From: Treponema sp.
GTDB lineage: Bacteria; Spirochaetota; Spirochaetia; Treponematales; Breznakiellaceae
Direction: 5' to 3'
DNA length: 34,506 nt
NCBI GenBank assembly: GCA_031288495.1
Contig: JAITRH010000092.1
Coordinates: 1-34,506 of the forward strand
Below are positions 16,199-24,295 of the stretch, one piece after another (the stretch's first letter is position 1; each line of letters starts with the position of its first letter). The notes beneath the pieces are model-generated. The model did no database searches, was not told the DNA's origin, and saw nothing but the letters and a program-made list of their open reading frames with translations. Made by a program: the position numbers and the translations under genes.

Positions 16199-17122
16199 TT
16201 AACCATGAGAAAAGGTATACCCCCGTTCTTGTTCTTGGTATGCGTAGAGCCGCGGGGAAAGGTCTTGCTGCCCCAACATGCCCGCGGCATCTGCCCGGCA
16301 ATGCTGGCAATGCCTAAACACCGGCAGATACCCTTCTGCGGTTTCCCGGGCATGGGAAAGTTCGGTACAGTCCGGCGCTACGGCAAATGCCGCATCATGC
16401 GCCCCGGCCTGTGGGGATGGTTCCTTTGGGGGAATCAAAGGGATGATGTTGATGATCCGGGCCCCTAAGGTCTTGACGGTCCGGGCAATCTCGGCGATAT
16501 GGGCGCCGTTGATCCGGGGGATGAGGACGATGTTGATCTTCACCAGGATCCCCCGGGCCGCGGCTTTCCGAATACCCCGCTTCTGGGCTTCGATAAGCAG
16601 GGCCGCCCCTTCCCGTCCCTCGTACCGTACTCCCTGAAAAATCACCTGGGAGCAGATGGGTTCCAGAATACTCGGATCTACGGCGTTCACCGTAACCGTC
16701 AGGGTCTGAACCCCTACCCGGAAGAGGTCATCTACCGAAGGTTCGAGGAGCAGGCCGTTGGTACTGAGGCACTTGATAAGGTCCGGGTATGCTTGGTGGA
16801 CCCGCTCAAAGGTTTCCAGGGCATGATGGGTCGCAAGACTATCCCCGGGACCGGCGATACCCACCACGGTAATTTCAGGACACATATCCAAGGCTCGGCG
16901 TACCAGGCCCAGGGCTTCTTCAGGACTGAGGAGTTCCCCGCTGAGCCCGGGCCGCTGTTCATACGGTTCCGGGCCGGTTTTGGCAATCGAGCGCCTGCAA
17001 AACCGGCACTGAATATTACAAGCGGGGCTTACCGGGAGGTGGATCCTCCCCCGGTTCAAATGGGCTTCCCCGGAAAAACAGGGGTGCTGCTTTTGCACCT
17101 GTTCCCTACCCAACAATCTCAT
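16199..17122 (-). CDS. NifB-like radical SAM cofactor synthase (MarB-like)
   Basis: A 307-residue radical SAM protein of the NifB family, without the NifX/NafY extension. The HPCFSGEAH start supplies a K-cluster cysteine (C15). The radical SAM motif is CNIQCRFC (C35, C39, C42). AGPGDSLA and LSTNGLLL follow, and the C-terminal FRHCQHCRADAAGMLG matches the second NifB cysteine pair. NifB makes NifB-co, the [8Fe-9S-C] cluster precursor of nitrogenase cofactors, so its presence says the D/K enzyme uses such a cluster. The ORF track starts at TTG 17140; ATG 17122 has GGAGG five bases upstream and is preferred. It lies 14 bases after cysK. Confidence 0.93.
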   Translation of the reverse strand: MRLLGREQVQKQHPCFSGEAHLNRGRIHLPVSPACNIQCRFCRRSIAKTGPEPYEQRPGLSGELLSPEEALGLVRRALDMCPEITVVGIAGPGDSLATHHALETFERVHQAYPDLIKCLSTNGLLLEPSVDDLFRVGVQTLTVTVNAVDPSILEPICSQVIFQGVRYEGREGAALLIEAQKRGIRKAAARGILVKINIVLIPRINGAHIAEIARTVKTLGARIINIIPLIPPKEPSPQAGAHDAAFAVAPDCTELSHARETAEGYLPVFRHCQHCRADAAGMLGQQDLSPRLYAYQEQERGYTFSHG

Positions 17123-17136
17123 AGGTACCTCCACCC

Positions 17137-18087
17137 TCAAAACTGAGGCCGTTCTAAGGATGCAAACAAAGGGGTGGAAAGATACCGTTCCCCCGTATCA
17201 GGGAGCAGGACCACGAGGATCTTCCCGGTAAACTCAGGGCGCCGGGCTATCTGGGTTGCGGCAAACGCCGCAGCTCCTGAGGAAATCCCCACTAAGAGGC
17301 CCTCCCGGGCAGCCAGACGCTGCGCAGCGGTATATGCCTCTTCGGTACGGACCTTGTAAATCTCATCGTACACCCCGGTGTTAAGGACCTGGGGTACAAA
17401 CCCCGCACCAATGCCCTGAATCTTGTGGGGGCCCGGGGCAGAACCGGAAAGGACCGCCGAATCATAGGGTTCCACTGCGGCCACGTGTATCTGGGGATTG
17501 CGCCCTTTTAAAACTTCCCCCACCCCGGTGATGGTGCCTCCCGTACCGATACCGGATATAAAAGCCCCTACTTCCCCATCCGTATCCCGCCAGATTTCTT
17601 CTGCCGTGGTCTTCCGGTGTACTTCGGGATTTGCGGGGTTGTTAAATTGCTGGGGGATGTAGGAGCCGGGAATCTGAGCATGCAGCTCCTCTGCCTTTCT
17701 AATGGCCCCTTTCATGCCGTCCTTGCCCGGGGTAAGGACCAGTTCTGCATTCAGGGCCTTGAGCAGATTCCTTCGTTCGATGCTCATGGTATCGGGCATG
17801 ACCAGGATGATCCGGTATCCCTTGGCCGCGGCGACAAAGGCAAGGCCAATGCCGGTGTTGCCGCTGGTGGGTTCAATAATAACGCTCTCCGGGCTGATGA
17901 GGCCCTGCTCTTCCGCGGCTTCAAGCATCCCCAGGGCAATACGATCTTTGACGCTGCCGAGGGGATTAAAGTATTCCAGTTTCGCCACGAGGCGTCCTTT
18001 AAGCCCCAAGTCCTGGGCGTATCTTCTGAGTTCCAAAAGGGGGGTATTACCAATCAGATCGGTTAAGGTTCCCGCAATTCCTGGCAT
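17137..18087 (-). CDS. cysK: O-acetylserine sulfhydrylase (cysteine synthase)
   Basis: A 316-residue PLP enzyme. The lysine that binds PLP is K47 in [11 protein letters not shown], the substrate loop is TSGNTG, and the C-terminal phosphate/PLP motif is GISSGAA. It combines O-acetylserine with sulfide to make cysteine. CysK-like proteins can also use other thiols. ATG at 18087 follows GGAGG. It heads the NifB-K-D-H group with only 14 bases to nifB, which strongly suggests that the neighbouring reductase releases sulfide or a thiol for it. A long leader with a hairpin precedes it. Confidence 0.93.
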   Translation of the reverse strand: MPGIAGTLTDLIGNTPLLELRRYAQDLGLKGRLVAKLEYFNPLGSVKDRIALGMLEAAEEQGLISPESVIIEPTSGNTGIGLAFVAAAKGYRIILVMPDTMSIERRNLLKALNAELVLTPGKDGMKGAIRKAEELHAQIPGSYIPQQFNNPANPEVHRKTTAEEIWRDTDGEVGAFISGIGTGGTITGVGEVLKGRNPQIHVAAVEPYDSAVLSGSAPGPHKIQGIGAGFVPQVLNTGVYDEIYKVRTEEAYTAAQRLAAREGLLVGISSGAAAFAATQIARRPEFTGKILVVLLPDTGERYLSTPLFASLERPQF

Positions 18088-18128
18088 AATATGGTTTCCT
18101 CCATGTATTGATCCTTGACTCCAGAATA

Positions 18129-18146
18129 CCCCGGTGGTATCCGGGG
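18129..18146. promoter_or_regulatory. hairpin in the cysK leader
   Basis: CCCCGG (18129-18134) and CCGGGG (18141-18146) pair around TGGTAT, with an outer CCAG/CTGG pairing across a small bulge. On the plus strand a run of six T follows about 9 bases later. On the cysK (minus) strand it lies about 40 bases before the start codon. It could be a leader structure or attenuator. It is not a riboswitch I recognise. Confidence 0.4.
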
Positions 18147-18342
18147 CTGGGTTCGTTTTTTAACGTTTTGGGTTATTGAGCTCCTTGCACACCTCGGTTA
18201 GGGCGGAACCTTTGTTTCCGATGCTGCTTTATACCGTACACCGCCAACACCTTAGGCGGCTGGAACATACAAGCAGTCCACTGGACCCCATTCCTTGCCG
18301 TTGACCTGCCATACCTTGAGGCTTGGCGTTTCACCCGCTCGC

Positions 18343-18396
18343 CCTTGGGCCAAGGATTTTTCTCCCTGAACCCAGGGTTCTTTTTCTTGACCCAAG
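18343..18396. repeat. three tandem mini-hairpins with T-rich spacers
   Basis: Three small dyads in a row: CCTTGG-G-CCAAGG (18343-18355), CCCTG-AACC-CAGGG (18364-18377) and CTTG-ACC-CAAG (18386-18396). Their centres are about 21 bases apart. Each is followed on the plus strand by a T-rich spacer such as ATTTTTCT or TTCTTTTTCT. The stem sequences differ, so the shape is repeated and not the sequence. Located just after the binding-protein gene. Confidence 0.6.
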
Positions 18397-18421
18397 GACT
18401 TTTCTCCCGTGGCAACAGCCT

Positions 18422-19435
18422 CTATTTATAAAGGGAATCCGGAACCCCGGGTAAAGCTACAAAGGTGTTTTTGGTCAGGGCATCCACGTTAACCGACGTA
18501 TCCACCAGCTTTATCCGCTGGAGGTCCCGGGCATTACGGCTAATGGCACTTTCCACTTCTTTCACCGCAGCTCGGTAGTTGTAGGTTTTAAGAATCTGGG
18601 CGTTCACCCTGGGATCCCCGGCTACGTACTTCTTTTCGTCCATGAGACGGGCGGTCTCCTCCTGATTCTCCTGTACATACCGGGCGGCCTTTTGGATGGC
18701 CCGAGTAAACCTGGCCAGGGTTTCCGGGTAGTTTTCAAAGACCCGATGGGACGCCACAATAACACAGCAGAATTCATCTTTGAGATAATCATCAGTAGCG
18801 CTATTGATGATCACCCGGCCTTTACCTTCATTTTCGATTATCCATGCAGTGGGATCGTTTATGGCGATAGCGTCCACTTGTTCCCGTTCCAGGGCCAAAG
18901 GCAGTTCTGTCGTAGGATAGATAAGCCATTCCACTTCAAGGTTATCCGCACTTACCCCAATACCGAGCTCGGCCAGGTAGCGCTGGGTAATGACGGTTCC
19001 GCTGGCGTTCATGCTGCTGGTACCGATTTTTTTACCCTTGAGATCCGCCGGGGTTTTGATAGCCGAATCAGGACGGACCAAGACCTTGATACACCCTGTA
19101 TGGAGGCCCAGGGGAATTTTAACATCCAGCCCATTAGCCAGGGGTTGGATCATCGTAGCCAACAGGTTGTTGGTAACATCAATTTGGCCGGTGGTTAAGA
19201 GCTGGGCGGCCTGGCCGGTATCGATCTTGACCTCCTCATAGGTAAGCCCCTCTTCTTCGTAGTAGCCCTTTTCTCTGGCGATAAAGAAAGGAGCGGAACA
19301 GAGCCCCGCGGTAATACCCACCCCAATCTTAATAACATAATCCGCTTCCTTTACGGAAGGCTCCTGGGCTCCTTTTGCCTGAACACTCCAGAGGATGATA
19401 CAAGCCAAAAAGAAAACAAAGATCCGCTTTTTCAT
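18422..19435 (-). CDS. ABC importer substrate-binding protein (SsuA/TauA/NMT1 type)
   Basis: A 337-residue exported binding protein. The first 23 residues form a signal peptide (MKKRIFVFFLACIILWSV...). The body has the NMT1/OpuAC-type opening APFFIAREKGYYEEEGLTYEEV and GQIDVTN. These proteins bind nitrate, sulfonates, taurine or thiamine precursors. Sequence alone does not fix the ligand, but a gene order leading into cysK and a Mar-like reductase makes an organosulfur compound likely. ATG at 19435 has AGAAGGAG upstream. It is third in the importer, 66 bases after the ATPase gene. Confidence 0.85.
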   Translation of the reverse strand: MKKRIFVFFLACIILWSVQAKGAQEPSVKEADYVIKIGVGITAGLCSAPFFIAREKGYYEEEGLTYEEVKIDTGQAAQLLTTGQIDVTNNLLATMIQPLANGLDVKIPLGLHTGCIKVLVRPDSAIKTPADLKGKKIGTSSMNASGTVITQRYLAELGIGVSADNLEVEWLIYPTTELPLALEREQVDAIAINDPTAWIIENEGKGRVIINSATDDYLKDEFCCVIVASHRVFENYPETLARFTRAIQKAARYVQENQEETARLMDEKKYVAGDPRVNAQILKTYNYRAAVKEVESAISRNARDLQRIKLVDTSVNVDALTKNTFVALPGVPDSLYK

Positions 19436-19501
19436 ATACTGCTCCTTCTTTATATATGATTTTCCGTCATCTGCTATGGAGGTAACGGAAAGGGATTCCC
19501 C

Positions 19502-20365
19502 TTATAAATAGTAGGGCAACTCTTGTTTAGTCCCGGCGAAGTGCAAAATCTTGAGTATCTTGGCCCGCAGATCCAGAAAATCAGGATCCCCCCGCTGCCG
19601 GGGCCGGCCAATACCCATCTGAAGGATCTGTTCGATCTTGGCAGGACGGCTTGACATCACCACGATCCGGTCCGCCATATAGATGGCCTCATCTACATCG
19701 TGGGTAACCATGATCGTGGTCATGCCGTGGTGTTCCCATATTTTGAGGATCTCATCTTGCATGTTCATCCGGGTAAAAGCGTCAAGAGCACCTAAGGGTT
19801 CGTCCAGGAGTAACACTTTGGGCTTATTCACCAAGGCCCTGGCTAAGGCGGCCCGCTGGGCCATACCCCCGGATAGATGGTGGGGATAGGATCGCTCAAA
19901 CCCCTCAAGACCTACCAGTTTAAAGAATTCAGGAATCCTGGTTTTCTCTCGTGGGTATACTCCTCGGGCCCTGAGTCCAAAGGCGATATTTTCATAGATA
20001 GTTTTCCAGGGGAAGAGGGTCGGATCTTGGAAGACCAGGCCTCGTTCGTATCCAGGCCCGCCGATTTCGGCATCATCCAGGTTCAATCTTCCTTTATCAG
20101 GAAGGACAAGCCCTGCGATGAGCCGTAAGAGGGTTGATTTTCCGCATCCTGAGGGTCCAATGAGGGCAATAAATTCTCCGGCCTTGAATTCCAGGTTGAT
20201 ATCCGCGAGAACAATTATGTCCGGCGCGTCGAACTGGGGAAAAGATTTATGCACCCCTTGTATCCGAATGGTTCCGGCCTTTTGCGCCGATAGACTTGGT
20301 GTTTCTTGGGGGATGAGCGGTAGTGTTACTGTTTTCGAGTTTAGTCCTTTTGATTTTGTTACCAT
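19502..20365 (-). CDS. ABC importer ATPase (SsuB/TauB type)
   Basis: A 287-residue ATPase. Walker A is GPSGCGKST, the signature is LSGGMAQR, Walker B is VLLLDEPLGALD, and the switch histidine is in MVTHDVDEA. The family is the nitrate/sulfonate/taurine ATPase group. A 30-residue N-terminal extension precedes the ABC core. ATG at 20365 follows AAAGGAA and overlaps the permease stop by 7 bases, so the two are coupled. It powers uptake through the adjacent permease. Confidence 0.93.
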   Translation of the reverse strand: MVTKSKGLNSKTVTLPLIPQETPSLSAQKAGTIRIQGVHKSFPQFDAPDIIVLADINLEFKAGEFIALIGPSGCGKSTLLRLIAGLVLPDKGRLNLDDAEIGGPGYERGLVFQDPTLFPWKTIYENIAFGLRARGVYPREKTRIPEFFKLVGLEGFERSYPHHLSGGMAQRAALARALVNKPKVLLLDEPLGALDAFTRMNMQDEILKIWEHHGMTTIMVTHDVDEAIYMADRIVVMSSRPAKIEQILQMGIGRPRQRGDPDFLDLRAKILKILHFAGTKQELPYYL

Positions 20366-21441
20366 CGGATGGTTCCTTTCTGCCAGTTCAAAACTTTGTT
20401 GCGTATTTTAAACTGGAGGTTAATTAACAGGGAGAAGGTAAAGGCGATGACAATAAGGGCTGCATACACTTGAGGATAGGCGAGGGTTTCCCGCTGCCAG
20501 TTGATGTACCAGCCTATACCGAATTTGCACCCGATCATTTCCGCTGCCATGAGCGTAAGGAAAGATGCGGAGGTTCCATTAAAGATCCCGACAAAAATAC
20601 TGGGAGCTGCCGCGGGCAGGGCAATAGAAAGAATGTTCCGCAGGTTACTTGCCCCCAAGGTACTGGATACCTCAAAATAGGTCTTTCGTACATTGAGAAT
20701 CCCCGAACTGGTGAGGATGGTGGTGGGGAACCAGACCCCCAGGGCAATGAGAAAAAGACTGGCATCGGTAGCTCTGGTGAATACCACCAAGGCTATGGGG
20801 ATCCACGCGGTGGAAGGAATAGGCCCCACAATACGGATAAACGGCATGATCCAATAGTTCCACCGCTGACTCCAGCCAATGAAGGTTCCGGTAAGCACTC
20901 CTAAGAAGACGCCTAAGACAAAGCCTCCCAGGAGGAGTCTTAAGGAATACCCGAGGCATTGCAGTAGGAACCACCAGTCCTTGATAAAAACCTCAATGAT
21001 CCGTTCGGGAGCTGGAAAATAGAGACTGGGGATCAGATTCAACTTGATGGTGATAAGGTCATAGGCGCTGAGGCTGAGAAAGGCTACGCCGAAGAACCAG
21101 GATTTATAGACCAAGCGCTCCCGATGCTTGCGGTTAACCATACTCACCAGCCCCCAAACCGTGAACACCCCGAGGAGCAGGTATATGAATAGAGAAAAAT
21201 AGGGGAGTTCTTTTACTCGATACTGCGGATGGGTTGGCAGCGTGTGATGTAAACCCAGGACCATTCCCAGGGATGCAAGGGGGATAAGGATGCACCAATT
21301 AAAACCGGGGTTTGAGATCAGCTTCCGGCTGGTATTGTTGAGCCGTAAGCGCAGATTCTTGCCTGTAGGCGTCTCTATACCACCCGGTCCCCTTCGCGTA
21401 GTAAGGATAGGCTCATTTTTTTCTTGCAGTAAATCCGACAT
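20359..21441 (-). CDS. ABC importer permease (SsuC/TauC type)
   Basis: An inner-membrane permease of about 360 residues. The EAA loop is EVSSTLGASNLRNILSIALPAAAP, typical of SsuC/TauC. The core from about residue 155 is normal. Before it lie two or three extra membrane segments (around WCILIPLASLGMVLGL and YFSLFIYLLLGVFTVWG), making it roughly 100 residues longer than SsuC. I choose ATG 21441 (MSDLLQEK), which has GAGGTG upstream, over the ORF-track ATG at 21459. It is the first gene of the importer and likely the promoter-proximal gene of the whole sulfur cluster. Confidence 0.9.
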   Translation of the reverse strand: MSDLLQEKNEPILTTRRGPGGIETPTGKNLRLRLNNTSRKLISNPGFNWCILIPLASLGMVLGLHHTLPTHPQYRVKELPYFSLFIYLLLGVFTVWGLVSMVNRKHRERLVYKSWFFGVAFLSLSAYDLITIKLNLIPSLYFPAPERIIEVFIKDWWFLLQCLGYSLRLLLGGFVLGVFLGVLTGTFIGWSQRWNYWIMPFIRIVGPIPSTAWIPIALVVFTRATDASLFLIALGVWFPTTILTSSGILNVRKTYFEVSSTLGASNLRNILSIALPAAAPSIFVGIFNGTSASFLTLMAAEMIGCKFGIGWYINWQRETLAYPQVYAALIVIAFTFSLLINLQFKIRNKVLNWQKGTIRW

Positions 21442-21468
21442 ACCGAGGCACCTCACCATATTTTATAA

Positions 21469-21506
21469 ATTATAGGTATTTACTAGTATAAGTAATACAC
21501 TATAAT
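21469..21506 (-). promoter_or_regulatory. dyad overlapping the importer promoter
   Basis: An AT-rich dyad 28 bases before the permease ATG. The outer arms ATTATAG (21469-21475) and CTATAAT (21500-21506) continue inward as GTATT and AATAC, with TACTAGTA in the centre. The left arm is a perfect -10 box (TATAAT) read on the minus strand; the -35 region (TATTAC) is weak. A weak -35 with an overlapping dyad is what a controlled promoter looks like. The regulator is unknown. Confidence 0.45.
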
Positions 21507-21604
21507 TAGTAGGAATATACCGAAAAAACAAAGATAGGTCAAGGGGAAATTTAGTTTTTTTATAGTATAAGGCCCTTGCCGTCTGTATCGACATAGCAAA
21601 GGAA

Positions 21605-21640
21605 TACCCGGTACGTCCTGGGTTCAGTCCGTACCGGGTA
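21605..21640. terminator. long inverted repeat after the SLBB gene
   Basis: Perfect 11-base arms TACCCGGTACG (21605-21615) and CGTACCGGGTA (21630-21640), 14 bases after the SLBB gene stop. No strong T-run follows on the minus strand, so this is a probable mRNA end or a weak terminator. Confidence 0.55.
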
Positions 21641-21654
21641 CATACCGCACCTCG

Positions 21655-23163
21655 TCAGAATACACCGCTAATCGCTAGAATTGAGAGGGTTGCAGAAATA
21701 ATGGACAGTATCGAGGTAATAATAGGGCCGAATTGATTAAACTTAGCCGAGAAGGTATTGATCGGTACGGAGATCATGGATTCCGGAGGCATATATCCTG
21801 AAAGGGATAGACTTTTATTATTCAAATCAAAAGCCTTAATTCCCCGGCCGTTATTTAAAAGCTCATCCCGTCCTCCCGCAAGATTGATATAGTACTCAAC
21901 CCGCCGATCCGGTACATAGGGATACCGTCCCGGGGCTTTTACGGCTCCGCTGACCAGGATAAAGTATTGACGGAAGGGAATGATAATAGTATCGCCGTTT
22001 TCCAAGGCTACATCTTTGGAGAAATCATTGTTATACAAGAAGGGACGTAAATCAACCGGGAACTGCTGTTCTCCTCTCAGGATATAAGCGTTGGCCAAAT
22101 CCGATATCGCAGTGAATTGGGTACGTAGGGTTCTCACCGCATTGCCCAGGGTTTCCCCTTGATAGAAAGGGTATTCCATTCTTGAGGTTCCTTCAATTTC
22201 TGCACTGGTTTCTTCTACTTCAGTAGTACCCCGGGCTTGGGAAATAGCTCCTTCAAAAAAAGCAACCGGACGATTTCTTCCTTTATTACCGATAGATACG
22301 ATATCCTGGTCTTCCAGGATGATTTGATCGATATCTTGAGCCGAAGCGAATTTGGTTTCTCCAGGAACACCTTCAAGGGTATTGATCCGAGATACTCGGA
22401 TTAGGTTTATATCCGCGTTGAGGGTGAAGCCGTCTGCGTAATAGGAGACCAGTGCTTGGAGGGACTCCCCGGTGAGCAATTCATAGGTACCGGGCCTAAA
22501 GACTTCGCCGGTAATGGTGACAATACGGCCGGCGGCAGGGATATGGATTTTGTCTCCGGGACGGATGTAGGGGTCCTGGGAGAGGTCGCCAAAGCGGCGG
22601 GCTAAAAACAGGTCATAGGTCACGGGATTGCCCGAGGCGGGGCTTACCGTGACAAACCGGGTGGACGCCTTCCCCGTGAGGTTCGTCGCCAACGCCGATA
22701 ATCGCGTGAGTCCGTCAACAGAAATAGTACCGGATCTGATAGCTTCTCCCATTACCAAAACATTGAAATGCCCCATGTGAGTTAAGGTAAAGGAGACCCC
22801 GGACATGGGATAATTTCGGGAAACCAGGTTGACCACCTCGTTCCTCAATTGGAGATAGGTTTTACCCCGGCCATTTAAAGTGCCCATGTTTTGCACTTTT
22901 AATTGGTACCCGGCATCTAGGGTAAGGGGCGTGGTAACCGCCCCTCCCAGGGCAGTAGCAAAATAGGTAAGGGTATAGACATCACCAGGGGTTGCAGGAT
23001 AATCCGAGGTAGAGAGCGCCAGCATGAGACGAGAAGCCAGAGTTTCAGAACTTGTTTGTTGAGACAAAGAACTTTCAGAACTTTGGGGAGATACAGGAAC
23101 GATTCCTAGTAATCCAATAACAACTGCAATTCCTAAACATTTACCGATAATTTTAGTAGTCAT
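21655..23163 (-). CDS. SLBB-domain polysaccharide export protein
   Basis: A 502-residue envelope protein. A signal peptide (about 1-27) is followed by a poly-export type N-terminal region (YPATPGDVYTLTYF) and at least two SLBB soluble-ligand-binding domains (VTITGEVFRPGTYELLTGESL; ILVSGAVKAPGRYPYVPD). A C-terminal membrane helix, FGPIITSILSIISATLSILAI, ends it. No lipobox cysteine is visible, unlike Wza. Such proteins help export polysaccharide across the envelope. ATG at 23163 has GAGG upstream. No Wzc, Wzx or glycosyltransferase genes are adjacent, and a transposase lies directly upstream, so a larger locus may have been separated. Confidence 0.8.
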   Translation of the reverse strand: MTTKIIGKCLGIAVVIGLLGIVPVSPQSSESSLSQQTSSETLASRLMLALSTSDYPATPGDVYTLTYFATALGGAVTTPLTLDAGYQLKVQNMGTLNGRGKTYLQLRNEVVNLVSRNYPMSGVSFTLTHMGHFNVLVMGEAIRSGTISVDGLTRLSALATNLTGKASTRFVTVSPASGNPVTYDLFLARRFGDLSQDPYIRPGDKIHIPAAGRIVTITGEVFRPGTYELLTGESLQALVSYYADGFTLNADINLIRVSRINTLEGVPGETKFASAQDIDQIILEDQDIVSIGNKGRNRPVAFFEGAISQARGTTEVEETSAEIEGTSRMEYPFYQGETLGNAVRTLRTQFTAISDLANAYILRGEQQFPVDLRPFLYNNDFSKDVALENGDTIIIPFRQYFILVSGAVKAPGRYPYVPDRRVEYYINLAGGRDELLNNGRGIKAFDLNNKSLSLSGYMPPESMISVPINTFSAKFNQFGPIITSILSIISATLSILAISGVF

Positions 23164-23235
23164 ATAACCTCACTGAATAATATAGTGCTTGTACGTTATA
23201 GAAAAAATTTTATTCTGTCTATACGTCCTATAAGA

Positions 23236-24168
23236 CTATCCTGTTAATACAGGAATATTACGCAGTATAAGCTGTTTATAAGTCATGGTAGTACTTGTAG
23301 TACAGGCATATAACAGTCGATTAAAGAGTTCAGGGGCAACCCGACGGCGATTGGTACGAAAACAAAATTCTGAAAGATATGCGGATAAATATTTGGTTCC
23401 TAAACCATGATAGGTACCTGCAATAAATGCTTTTGCATTGGAAATCATCGTATGGAGCCATTTCAAATGGTCGGGATTCTTTCTATCGTACAACGACAAA
23501 GTCCTACAACGGTATTTTCCATCTGTCATGGCCTTCATATAAGCACGATAAGCCTCGCTATTGATCGTCGATCCCTCAGCGATGTGTTTATTCACAAAGT
23601 CTACCAGACCCTGATCTTGCTTGGTTTTAATAACATCCATTTTTATATATTGGGGTCTGCCTTGTTTATCTAGGGATATACCTGCTACTACCGGTACGGT
23701 ATGAGTGCTGCCGATCCGTTTGCCCTCTTCTCTAGGAGCATTAAAGGATGTTTCGTCTAATGCGACGATTCCTGCAAGCTGATATTGGGCGTCGCAATCC
23801 CCCATAGCTTTCCTAATCTTATGTAACATGAGCCATGCTGCTTGATATGACAGGTTCAGTTCCGCAGTGAGCCGCGTCGCAGAAATCCCCCGTTTATCGT
23901 GTGCCGCTAAGTAGATGGCCCAAAACCATTTATGCAAAGGTACATGGCTTCTATGGATTATGGTTCCTGCGCTTACGGAAGTCTGATGCTTGCAGGCTTT
24001 ACATTCATAACGTTTTCGTTTTTCTATAAGATAATAGGTCGTATTTCCACATCGGGGACATATAAAACCATGGGGCCATTTGATATGGAACAGGTGTTTT
24101 CTACATTTTTCTTCGGTGTCGAACTTTTTTTGAAAGTCTAACAGGGTCATCTTTTCGTGTTTTGCCAT
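23236..24168 (-). mobile_element. IS1595-family (ISXO2-like) transposase
   Basis: A 310-residue intact transposase. The N-terminal zinc ribbon is CPRCG...CKACKHQ, then a helical DNA-binding part, and the ISXO2-like catalytic domain starts at GIVALDETSFNAPR and contains HTMISNAKAFIAGTYHGLGTKYL. It appears complete (ATG to stop). I could not find clear terminal inverted repeats in the flanks, so the element borders are not given. The G+C content and codon use are lower than in the neighbouring genes, consistent with transfer. Confidence 0.85.
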
Positions 24169-24295
24169 AAAGGTCTCCGGTAGAATTATTTTCTTATCTT
24201 GTATCGGGTTTTATAAAAACTTTCAATCCCTTATACTCTCAGGTAAAGTAATACTTGGCAAGCTTGCCTATAGGGGTGTATCCTAGGGGTATCGT

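Larger units (their letters stand above)
18088..18421. other. intergenic region between the ABC importer and cysK
   Basis: 334 bases with no convincing gene. It holds the cysK leader hairpin near 18130 and the hairpin series at 18343-18396. The 80-codon minus-strand ORF here reads repeated Lys/Pro/Trp motifs that come from the repeats. Whether the importer message reads through into cysK is undetermined. Confidence 0.5.

Noticed and set aside
16178-16310. Longer N-terminus of the K-like protein as in the ORF track
   Set aside because: The added residues overlap nifB in a second frame, while ATG 16178 has a strong GGAGG site at the right distance.
18173-18415. 80-residue minus-strand ORF between cysK and the binding protein
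   Set aside because: The N-terminal half is the hairpin repeat read as Lys-Pro-Trp motifs, and it has no domain.
23170-24290. Terminal inverted repeats of the IS1595 element
   Set aside because: Flanks were compared in both orientations, and only weak partial matches were found, so no borders are claimed.
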